Origin: CAZYXZ01 sp964651395
Lineage (GTDB): Bacteria > Actinomycetota > Actinomycetes > BP-191
Assembly (NCBI GenBank): GCA_964651395.1
Contig: CAZYXZ010000032.1
Coordinates: 1 to 33,591, forward strand
Reading direction: 5' to 3'
Length of the DNA stretch: 33,591 nt
Each line of letters starts with the position of its first letter. The first letter of the stretch is position 1. This document shows positions 16,446 through 22,592 of this stretch, in pieces. A program made the position numbers and the translations under genes. Under the pieces are notes generated by a model, which searched no databases, had not been told where the DNA came from, and saw nothing but the letters and a program-made list of their open reading frames with translations.

Positions 16446-17950
16446 GGCGTACCCCGCCGAACGGCGTCGGCCAGGACGGCACGGTCGTCGAAGGGCACGA
16501 CGTGGTCGGAGAAGACCTGCTCGCGCTCGTGGCCCTTGCCCGCGACGAGGACGGTGTCGCCCGCCCCGGCCAGCGCACAGGCCAGCGCGATCGCCGCGGC
16601 GCGGTCGGGCTCGACGTGGACCTCGACGCCGGACACGTCGCGGGTGCCGTCCAGCACCGCGGCGATGATCGCGAGCGGGTCCTCCGAGCGCGGGTTGTCG
16701 GACGTGACGACGACCACGTCGGCGCCCTCCGCTGCCGCGGCGCCCATCAGCGGCCGCTTCGCGCGGTCCCGGTCGCCGCCGCAGCCGAGGACGACGACCA
16801 GCCGGCCCTCGGTCAGCGGCCGCAGGGCAGCCAGCACCGCACGCAGCGACTCGGGCGTGTGGGCGTAGTCGACGAGTGCGGTGAACGGCTGACCGGCGTG
16901 CACCGGCTCGAGCCGCCCCGGGACGCCGGCCAGCTGCGCGATCCCGTCGAGCGCCCGGTCCACGTCGACGCCCACGGCGTGCAGCGCGGCCACCGCACCG
17001 AGCGCGTTCGCAACGTTGTAAGCGCCGGGCAACCGGAGCGTCGTCGCCCGCTCGACGCCCGGACCGACGACCCGGAACCTTGCGCCGGTCGCGGCCAGCT
17101 CGACGTCCTCGGCACGCCATGTCGCGCCGGCGCGCCCCTCGGCCGAGACGGCGACCACCGGCACCGCCGTCATCGCGGCCAGCCGCGCGCCGTACGGGTC
17201 GTCGATGTTCACGACGGCCTGGGCAGTGCGTTCCGGCGAGAAGAGCAGAGCCTTCGCGGAGAAGTACGACTCGAGATCGCCGTGGAAGTCGAGGTGGTCC
17301 TGGCTGAGGTTGGTGAAGACGGCAACCGCGAAACGGACGCCGTCGACGCGGCCGAGCGCGAGGCCGTGGCTGGACACCTCCATCGCCACCGAGTCGGCGC
17401 CCTGCTCGCGCATGACGGCGAAGAGTGCCTGGAGGTCGGTCGCCTCGGGTGTCGTGTGCGCCGACGGCGACACGGCCGCGCCCACGCGGGTCTCGACGGT
17501 CCCGATGAGCCCCGGCCGCCGGCCCGCGGCGGCCAGGCCCGCCTCCAGCAGGTACGCCGTCGTGGTCTTCCCGTTCGTGCCGGTCACGCCGATGACGTCG
17601 AGCGCAGCGGTCGGGTCGCCGTACACCCAGGCCGCGACGACGCCCAGCTGCCCGCGAGGGTCGGGGAGGACCAGCGCGGGAGAGAGCGCGATGCCGGCGC
17701 GGTCGGTATAGGCGGCCACGGCACCGGCCGCGGCCGCGGCCTCGGCGAAGTCCGCGCCGTGGGCGTGCGCGCCCGGCAGCGCGGCGTAGAGGTCGCCCGG
17801 CCGCACGGCGCGGGAGTCGTGCGTCACGCCGGAGACGGTCAGCGCGGCGATGTCCCCCAGCACCGCCACGTCCGGCAGCAGCGCCACGAGTTCCGTGAGC
17901 GCGCGCATCGGCACGGTCGTCGGCCGGGCAGGCAGCTCATGGGAGGACAC
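16442..17950 (-). CDS. murE: UDP-MurNAc-L-Ala-D-Glu--meso-DAP ligase (MurE)
   Basis: ATP-dependent ligase that adds the third residue of the stem peptide. The motif SDNPRSEDP (DNPR at 418-421) is the one linked to meso-diaminopimelate, so this organism should have DAP-type peptidoglycan. Other motifs: VSGVTHDSRAVRPGDLYAAL, the P-loop GVTGTNGKTTTAY (121-133), HTTPEATDLQ, EVSSHGLALGRVDG, NLSQDHLDFHG and GKGHE. It has 502 residues. The GTG start is 12 bases after the ftsI stop; no clear ribosome-binding site is seen, and an in-frame ATG at 17908 (giving 488 aa, beginning MRALTELVALLP) is an alternative. This is the only junction between rsmH and ftsQ without an overlap. Confidence 0.95.
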   Translation of the reverse strand: MSSHELPARPTTVPMRALTELVALLPDVAVLGDIAALTVSGVTHDSRAVRPGDLYAALPGAHAHGADFAEAAAAAGAVAAYTDRAGIALSPALVLPDPRGQLGVVAAWVYGDPTAALDVIGVTGTNGKTTTAYLLEAGLAAAGRRPGLIGTVETRVGAAVSPSAHTTPEATDLQALFAVMREQGADSVAMEVSSHGLALGRVDGVRFAVAVFTNLSQDHLDFHGDLESYFSAKALLFSPERTAQAVVNIDDPYGARLAAMTAVPVVAVSAEGRAGATWRAEDVELAATGARFRVVGPGVERATTLRLPGAYNVANALGAVAALHAVGVDVDRALDGIAQLAGVPGRLEPVHAGQPFTALVDYAHTPESLRAVLAALRPLTEGRLVVVLGCGGDRDRAKRPLMGAAAAEGADVVVVTSDNPRSEDPLAIIAAVLDGTRDVSGVEVHVEPDRAAAIALACALAGAGDTVLVAGKGHEREQVFSDHVVPFDDRAVLADAVRRGTP

Positions 17951-17962
17951 GAGTGGAGAGTC

Positions 17963-19765
17963 TCACTTGAGCACCAGCGGGATCGCCGGAGGGGCCGGGA
18001 CGCCGGTCGGCGGGACCTTGAGCGTGGCCAGCGCGAAGCTCATGACCTGCTTGAACACCGGCGTCGCAACCAGTCCGCCGTAGATGTTGGAGCCCGGGTT
18101 GTCGATGACCACCTCGACGACCAGCTCGGGCCGGTCGGCCGGCGCGTAGCCGACGAACGACGAGACGTACCCGGAGTAGCCGCTGCCGTCCGGCAGGATC
18201 CGGCGCGCCGTGCCGGTCTTGCCGGCGACCCGGTAGCCGGGGATCGCGGCCAACGTCGCGGTACCACCCTCGTTGGTGACCGCTTCGAGCATGAGCGACA
18301 GCGAGCGCGCGGTCGCCGCGGAGATCGCGGTCGTGCGCTTCGCCGCGGGCGCCGGCACGAGCCGGCCGCGCTCGTCCAGGTAGCCCTTCACGAGGCTGGG
18401 TGTGACCCGCACCCCGCCGTTGGCGACCGTGGCGTAGACGCTCGCGATCTGCAGGGCCGTTGCGGAGACGCCCTGACCGATCGGGATGGTGCCGGCCTGG
18501 CTGCCCGACCACTTCTTCGGCGGGGGCAGCAGCCCGGCGCTCTCGGCCGGGAACCGGATGCCGGTCCGCTCCCCCAGCCCGAAGCGCCGGAGGAACTCGT
18601 AGAGCCGGTCGCGACCGAGCTGCTGCGCGACGGTCACGGTGCCGACGTTGCTCGACTTCGCGAGCACGCCGGTGAACGACATCGTCTGGGTGCCGTTGAA
18701 GTGCACGTCGGTGAAGGTCTTGTCGGCGACCTTGACGCTGGGGCCGACGACGATCGGGCTGGACGGGTTGAGCAGCCCCGTCTCCAGCGCCGCCGCGGCG
18801 GTGATGACCTTGTTGACGCTGCCCGGCTCGTAGACGGACGAGATGGCCGGGTTGCCACCGAGCAGGCCGCGCGACGCCTTGGCGATGTCGTTGGGGTCGA
18901 ACGTCGGGACGGTGGCCAGCGCCAGGATCTCCCCGGTACGGACGTTGAGCACGATGACGGTGCCGCCGGTCGCATGCGCGGCCGCGACCTGAGCGGCGAC
19001 CGCCTTCTCGGCGGCCCACTGGATGTCGCGGTCGAGAGTGAGCACCTGCGACTGCCCCGGTGTCGCCGCCGTCATGCGGCGGTCGCCGCTGGGGATCTCG
19101 CGGCCGCTCAGGTCCTCCTCGACGTGCAGCTTCCCCGGCTTGCCGGCCAGCTTCTTGTCGAGCGTCGACTCGATCGCGGCGCCCCCGCGGCCGTCGCGGT
19201 TCACGTAGCCGACCACCGACGCGGCCAGCGCCCCGTTGGGGTACACGCGGCGCGTCTCGGGCAGCAGGCCGACGCCCGGCAGCCGCAGCTGCGAGACCGT
19301 TCGCGCCACGTCCGGCTCCACCTGACGGGCCAGATAGACGAAGCGGCCCTTCGTCGTGAGGTTCGCCAGCAGCTGGGCGGCCGGACGGTGCAGCGGGCCG
19401 GCGAGCGCCGCGGCGGTGGCCTCCGCGTCCTTCACGAGGGACGGGTCCGCGAAGACCGTGCGTGCCTCGACGTCCATGGCCAGCGGCACGAGGTTGCGGT
19501 CGAGGATGCGTCCGCGCTCGGCGCGGATCGCCACCGTGCGCGACCGCTGGTTCTCCGCGCGGCTCGCGTACGCCGTCGACTCGAGTCCCTGCAGCTGGAC
19601 CAGCCGGCCGGACAGCACGAGCAGCAGCGCGACGACGATCGCGAAACCTCCGCGCAGCCGGCGGCGAGGGTCGCCCAGCCGCATCGTGGGCGCCGGACGC
19701 GGCGACCGCTTGGCCGGTGGCCGGCGCGCAGGAGTGCGCGGAGCGGGGCGACGCGTGGTCGTCAT
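17963..19765 (-). CDS. ftsI: Septal class B penicillin-binding protein (FtsI/PBP3)
   Basis: Membrane-anchored D,D-transpeptidase that cross-links septal peptidoglycan with FtsW. This 600-aa protein has a Pro/Arg-rich cytoplasmic N-terminus, a single membrane segment (about 40-57), the dimerisation domain with RGRILDRN and GALAASVVGYVNRDGRGG, and the transpeptidase domain: Ser316-x-x-Lys319 in YEPGSVNK, Ser371-Ser-Asn373 in KSSNVG, and Lys516-Thr-Gly in AGKTGTA. The usual STFK active-site tetrad is SVNK here. There are no PASTA repeats. The ATG start overlaps the ftsL stop as ATGA (19762-19765). Confidence 0.96.
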   Translation of the reverse strand: MTTTRRPAPRTPARRPPAKRSPRPAPTMRLGDPRRRLRGGFAIVVALLLVLSGRLVQLQGLESTAYASRAENQRSRTVAIRAERGRILDRNLVPLAMDVEARTVFADPSLVKDAEATAAALAGPLHRPAAQLLANLTTKGRFVYLARQVEPDVARTVSQLRLPGVGLLPETRRVYPNGALAASVVGYVNRDGRGGAAIESTLDKKLAGKPGKLHVEEDLSGREIPSGDRRMTAATPGQSQVLTLDRDIQWAAEKAVAAQVAAAHATGGTVIVLNVRTGEILALATVPTFDPNDIAKASRGLLGGNPAISSVYEPGSVNKVITAAAALETGLLNPSSPIVVGPSVKVADKTFTDVHFNGTQTMSFTGVLAKSSNVGTVTVAQQLGRDRLYEFLRRFGLGERTGIRFPAESAGLLPPPKKWSGSQAGTIPIGQGVSATALQIASVYATVANGGVRVTPSLVKGYLDERGRLVPAPAAKRTTAISAATARSLSLMLEAVTNEGGTATLAAIPGYRVAGKTGTARRILPDGSGYSGYVSSFVGYAPADRPELVVEVVIDNPGSNIYGGLVATPVFKQVMSFALATLKVPPTGVPAPPAIPLVLK

Positions 19766-20238
19766 CGGCTGGGCGCCGGGCTGGCACTCGCGGCCGTGGG
19801 GGCGGGCGCGGATGGCCGGACGACAGCGGGCGCCTTCGCGACGCTCGGCTTGCCGAGCACCGAGCCGTCGACCAGACGCAGGAAGGCCGGCGCCGTTCCG
19901 GGCTGCAGACCGAGCTCCGCGGCGCGCGCGGCCAGCGTCTCCGGGGACTCGAGCTGGGCCACTTCGCGACGCAGCTGCTGCTCGCGCTCGTGCAGCAGCA
20001 CGGCCCGGCGGTCGAGCTCGTGGAGGCGGAAGGAGTTCTGCGCGACGACGGTGTTGAGGAGCAGCAGGGCCAGCAGCCCCGTGCCGACGATCACCAGCGA
20101 CAGGATCGCGAAGGGCGCGCGGGACTCGCGCCGCGGCGCGGGCGGCACGACGCGCAACGACGGCCGGGCCGCCGCCTTGCGCTGGGGCTGGCGCGCGGCA
20201 GAGGCCCGCGTCGTCCGCGCCGTCGAGGCCCGGCTCAT
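19762..20238 (-). CDS. ftsL: Cell division protein FtsL (septum formation initiator-like)
   Basis: Bitopic divisome protein that, with FtsB/FtsQ, activates FtsW-FtsI. The sequence is poorly conserved, so the call rests on architecture and place: a basic cytoplasmic N-terminus (1-41), one membrane segment (about 43-65), a periplasmic-side coiled coil (about 68-112, with HELDRRAVLLHEREQQLR), the small conserved AAELGLQPG turn, and a Pro/Ala-rich end. It has 158 residues. The ATG at 20238 overlaps the rsmH stop as ATGA; the longer open frame upstream is antisense-frame reading of rsmH. It lies between rsmH and ftsI as expected. Confidence 0.9.
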   Translation of the reverse strand: MSRASTARTTRASAARQPQRKAAARPSLRVVPPAPRRESRAPFAILSLVIVGTGLLALLLLNTVVAQNSFRLHELDRRAVLLHEREQQLRREVAQLESPETLAARAAELGLQPGTAPAFLRLVDGSVLGKPSVAKAPAVVRPSAPAPTAASASPAPSR

Positions 20239-21200
20239 GCCGCCGGCCTCACGCGCTCGACCGCACGCAGCCGTGCCGAAGCCGCGCGCGGGTTGGCCGC
20301 CACCTCGAGCGCACTCGGCCGCTCGGCGCCACGCGTCAGCAGTCGCAGCTCCGGCTCGCGGCCGCAGCCGCAGACCGGCAGGTCTGGCGGGCAGACGCAG
20401 CCGCGGGTGCCGGCCCGGAAGGCCTGCTTGACCAGCCGGTCCTCGAGAGAGTGGTAGGCGAGGACGACGACGCGGCCGCCGACCCGCACGGCGTCGAGGG
20501 CGGCCGGCAGCGCGCGCTCCAGGATGGCCAGCTCGCCGTTCACCTCGATGCGCAGGGCCTGGAAGGTGCGCTTGGCCGGGTGCCCGCCGGTCCGGCGAGC
20601 GGGCGCCGGGATCGCGTCCCGCACCAGCTCGGCCAGCCGGGCGCTCGTCGTGAACGGCTCGGCCTCGCGGCCGCGGACGATCGCGGCGGCGATGCGCGGA
20701 GCGAAGCGCTCCTCGCCGTACTCGCGCAGCACGCGGACGAGCTCGCCGTGCGAGTAGGTGTTGAGGACCTCGGCAGCGGTCTGGCCGGTGGTCGGGTCCA
20801 TGCGCATGTCCAGGTCGGCGTCCTGCGCGTAGGCGAAGCCGCGGTCGGCCTCGTCCAGCTGCAGCGAGGAGACGCCGAGATCGAACAGCACCCCGTCCAC
20901 GGACGGCACCCCGAGGTCGCGCAGGACGTCGGGCAGCGCGTCGTAGGTCGCGTGCACCAGGCGCACGCGGTCCGCGTACGGCGCGAGGCGGTCGCGGGAC
21001 AGCGCGAGCGCGGCGGGGTCGCGGTCCAGCGCGACCAGGTGAACACCGGGCACCGCGGCCAGCAGCGCCGCCGCGTGCCCGGCCAGCCCGACCGTCGCGT
21101 CGACGACAACACCGTCCGGCTGGGCGGCGGGCGCGAGCAGCCCCACGACCCGGTCCCGCAGGACCGGGACGTGCCGCTCGCCGTCTGGAGTGACCGGCAT
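20235..21200 (-). CDS. rsmH: 16S rRNA m4C1402 methyltransferase RsmH (MraW)
   Basis: S-adenosylmethionine-dependent N4-methylation of C1402 in the ribosomal decoding centre. It begins with HVPVLRDRVVGLL, followed by the SAM-binding DATVGLAGHAAALL, VALDRDPAAL, GVLFDLGVSSLQLDEADRGF, DADLDMRMDP, the TFQALRIEVNGEL segment and the C-terminal YHSLEDRLVKQAF, plus the Cys cluster CVCPPDLPVCGCG. The length of 321 aa is normal. It starts three bases after the stop of the 44-aa gene, with no clear ribosome-binding site of its own, suggesting translational coupling to it. Confidence 0.96.
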   Translation of the reverse strand: MPVTPDGERHVPVLRDRVVGLLAPAAQPDGVVVDATVGLAGHAAALLAAVPGVHLVALDRDPAALALSRDRLAPYADRVRLVHATYDALPDVLRDLGVPSVDGVLFDLGVSSLQLDEADRGFAYAQDADLDMRMDPTTGQTAAEVLNTYSHGELVRVLREYGEERFAPRIAAAIVRGREAEPFTTSARLAELVRDAIPAPARRTGGHPAKRTFQALRIEVNGELAILERALPAALDAVRVGGRVVVLAYHSLEDRLVKQAFRAGTRGCVCPPDLPVCGCGREPELRLLTRGAERPSALEVAANPRAASARLRAVERVRPAA

Positions 21201-21203
21201 GAA

Positions 21204-21338
21204 CTAGGAGAGGACCCGCAGGGCGAGCTGGCTGAAGCCCACCGCGCCCGCGGTGGAGGCGATGGCCAGGCCGAAGAGCAGGGCGCTGGACTTCAGCTCG
21301 TGGACCAGGCTGATCTCGATCTCGGTGCGCTCGTTCAT
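21204..21338 (-). CDS. Small 44-aa single-pass membrane protein between mraZ and rsmH
   Basis: Short gene of 45 codons. The product starts with a charged segment (MNERTEIEISLVHELKSS), followed by a hydrophobic helix of about 22 residues (about 19-40, with LLFGLAIASTAGAVGF), and ends LRVLS. The ATG is preceded by GAAGGG 6 bases upstream, and the stop is followed three bases later by the rsmH ATG, a spacing seen for real operon genes. The acidic/amphipathic N-terminus and TM helix suggest a small membrane peptide. I do not recognise a named family. The long open frame upstream of this ATG is only the reading of the GC-rich gap and mraZ in another frame. Confidence 0.7.
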   Translation of the reverse strand: MNERTEIEISLVHELKSSALLFGLAIASTAGAVGFSQLALRVLS

Positions 21339-21361
21339 CTCGACCCTTCTCTGTGCTGTCG

Positions 21362-21379
21362 GGGCCGGCAAGCCGGCCC
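21362..21379 (-). other. Short perfect hairpin before the 44-aa gene
   Basis: The arms GGGCCGGC and GCCGGCCC (8 bp, two-base centre) lie 23 bases upstream of the start of the small membrane-protein gene. There is no U-tract. It is one of two inverted repeats in the 200-base gap after mraZ. It could be part of a weak terminator or a leader structure. Confidence 0.55.
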
Positions 21380-21465
21380 GGTGCTCGTCGCCGGCTCGCG
21401 GACCGGCCTGTTCCTCGGGGGCAGGTGCTGGTGGTGCTGGGTGGGTGGCCGTGGGGCCAGGTCCC

Positions 21466-21499
21466 GCGCCCCGGGACCGGGGAAGGTGCCCCGGGGCGC
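21466..21499 (-). promoter_or_regulatory. Hairpin after mraZ with CCTTCCCCG loop
   Basis: Perfect 10-bp arms GCGCCCCGGG and CCCGGGGCGC around a 14-base spacer. On the minus (transcript) strand the spacer reads GCACCTTCCCCGGT. It starts 39 bases after the mraZ stop, with no U-tract. The nine bases CCTTCCCCG are the same as in the loop of the ftsZ leader hairpin. It may limit read-through from mraZ into the rest of the cluster; the 200-base gap shows no TANNNT promoter hexamer on the coding strand. Confidence 0.7.
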
Positions 21500-21538
21500 A
21501 AGACCTCGCCGCACGGCTGCGGCTGCGGGTGGGCAGGG

Positions 21539-21958
21539 CTAGAGGACTCCGGGCATCACCCCGTCCGGCGTCTCGGCGAAGGCGGGCTCCGTCTCGGCCA
21601 GGAAGGACTCCCACGCGGCGCGGTCCCAGACCTCGACCCGCACGCCCGCGCCGATGACGACGCAGTCGCGGTCGAGCCCGGCGTACTCGCGCAGCGCGGG
21701 CGGCACGGTGATGCGGCCCTGCTTGTCCGGCTTCTCCTGCGAGGCGGAGGCGAAGAGGACGCGCTCGAAGCTGCGGGTGGCGTGCGCGGCGCGCAGCGCC
21801 TCGGTCACCCGGAGGAACTCGGGCACGGTCCAGATGTAGAGGCAGCGCTCCTGGCCCTTGGCGATGACCAGGCCGTCGGCGAGCTCCTCGCGGAACTTGG
21901 CCGGGAGGAACAGCCGGCCCTTCTCGTCGAGGCGCGGCTGGTGCGTCCCCAGGAACAC
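21539..21958 (-). CDS. mraZ: Transcriptional regulator MraZ
   Basis: AbrB/SpoVT-like DNA-binding protein that forms a ring and controls its own dcw promoter by binding TGG-rich direct repeats. Both copies of the fold are visible: DEKGRLFLPAKFRE (N half) and DKQGRITVPPALREYAGL (C half), with CLYIWTVPEF between. The GTG at 21958 is chosen because the product then begins FLGTHQPRLDEKG like other MraZ proteins and AAGGGGGG lies about 10 bases upstream; this gives 139 aa, the usual size. Longer in-frame starts at 21981 and beyond exist, but the longest would lie in the promoter. First gene of the minus-strand cluster. Confidence 0.95.
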   Translation of the reverse strand: MFLGTHQPRLDEKGRLFLPAKFREELADGLVIAKGQERCLYIWTVPEFLRVTEALRAAHATRSFERVLFASASQEKPDKQGRITVPPALREYAGLDRDCVVIGAGVRVEVWDRAAWESFLAETEPAFAETPDGVMPGVL

Positions 21959-22001
21959 GGCCGCCGCACCCCCCTTCATCACTCCCGGCTGCTCCGTCGG
22001 A

Positions 22002-22048
22002 CGCCACAGTACTCCACTTTGCCCCACCGTCAATCCACACCACTCCCA
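22002..22048 (-). promoter_or_regulatory. dcw (mra) promoter with MraZ-type operator repeats
   Basis: On the minus strand: -35 TTGACG (22033-22028), 16-base spacer, -10 TACTGT (22011-22006). Across it run TGG repeats: TGGGA (22048), TGGAT (22037), TGGGG (22026), TGGAG (22016) and TGGCG (22006, first base shared with the -10). The last three are spaced exactly 10 bases apart, that is a 5-base repeat and a 5-base spacer, the arrangement known for the MraZ operator. MraZ binding here would cover the promoter between -35 and -10. The start codon of mraZ is about 40 bases downstream. Confidence 0.75.
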
Positions 22049-22113
22049 GAAGTCGATTTATTTCCCACCACGCTCCCGATCTGCCCAGGTCAGGTCACGT
22101 GGTGCGGAGTGGA

Positions 22114-22135
22114 GTGGGAGATCTCACACTCCCAC
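22114..22135. repeat. Inverted repeat GTGGGAG / CTCCCAC in the divergent control region
   Basis: Seven-base arms at 22114-22120 and 22129-22135 with an 8-base spacer. It lies just upstream of the candidate promoter of the plus-strand zinc-ribbon gene and about 80 bases upstream of the mraZ promoter. Its TGGGAG half matches MraZ-type repeats, so it may be an extra operator for either direction. Confidence 0.55.
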
Positions 22136-22139
22136 CATG

Positions 22140-22168
22140 TCGACGCCGACGTCGGTGTCGGGTAGCGT
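22140..22168 (+). promoter_or_regulatory. Candidate promoter of the zinc-ribbon gene
   Basis: TCGACG (22140-22145), 17-base spacer, TAGCGT (22163-22168), followed by a start region about 30 bases downstream. A 10-bp palindrome CCGACGTCGG (22146-22155) lies in the spacer, a place where a repressor could bind. Confidence 0.5.
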
Positions 22169-22198
22169 CGGCCCCGACCAAAGCGGAAGGGAGCCCCC

Positions 22199-22447
22199 AT
22201 GCGCTTCGAGTGCGCACGCTGCCGGCAGGAGAGCGAAGGCCGGCGTCTGATCATCGAGCAGAACGCCACCGACGACAGCGGCCTGGCGACTCTCGTCGCC
22301 AAGTGCTGGACGCTCTGCGTCCCGTGCGCCGAGATCGTCATGCAGCAGGTCGGCGAGTTCTCCCCCTGGCGTCCCGACCAGCGCACGATCGTGATGCCCG
22401 ACGCCATCGACGAGCCCTCGGTCCGCGTCTTCGCCCTGACCCGGTAG
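22199..22447 (+). CDS. Small zinc-ribbon-like protein, 82 aa
   Basis: Small soluble protein with two Cys pairs, Cys5-x2-Cys8 and Cys40-x2-Cys43, plus Cys36, consistent with a structural zinc ribbon. The rest has a mixed charged character and ends VFALTR. No catalytic motif is seen. The ATG is preceded by GGAAGGGAG at a good distance, so the start is well supported. It is read divergently from mraZ and lies 145 bases before the moxR operon. I do not know its function; a small nucleic-acid- or protein-binding adaptor is possible but unsupported. Confidence 0.8.
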   Translation: MRFECARCRQESEGRRLIIEQNATDDSGLATLVAKCWTLCVPCAEIVMQQVGEFSPWRPDQRTIVMPDAIDEPSVRVFALTR

Positions 22448-22456
22448 CTCCCGGCC

Positions 22457-22484
22457 GGAACATCCGGGCCCCGGCCGACGTCTG
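22457..22484 (+). promoter_or_regulatory. Possible ECF-sigma promoter before moxR
   Basis: GGAAC (22457-22461), 17-base spacer, CGTCTG (22479-22484). This resembles the envelope-stress ECF sigma promoters of actinobacteria (GGAAC about 16-18 bases before CGTC). It is about 110 bases before the moxR start. In GC-rich DNA such a match can arise by chance. Confidence 0.35.
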
Positions 22485-22592
22485 CATTGACGACGGCTGC
22501 CTTTCGATTCCGACGCGCCCCGCGTACGGCACCGGTCTGTCAGACTCGATCGCTCGACCTGTGACACACGACCTGTCGTACGAGGAGGCCCG

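Noticed and set aside
16502..20431. 1309-codon open frame on the plus strand opposite murE, ftsI and ftsL
   Set aside because: Pure shadow of well-recognised minus-strand genes; the product is Arg/Gly/Asp-rich without any domain.
21959..22033. 25-residue longer MraZ N-terminus
   Set aside because: Its start lies upstream of the predicted transcription start and in the operator; MraZ proteins begin at FLGTHQPRLDEKG.
21204..22043. Longer form of the 44-aa gene starting upstream of mraZ
   Set aside because: The extra part is mraZ read in another frame plus the GC-rich gap; only the last 44 residues have a ribosome-binding site and protein-like composition.
22487..22516. TTGACG as a -35 before moxR
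   Set aside because: No TANNNT hexamer at 15-18 bases downstream.
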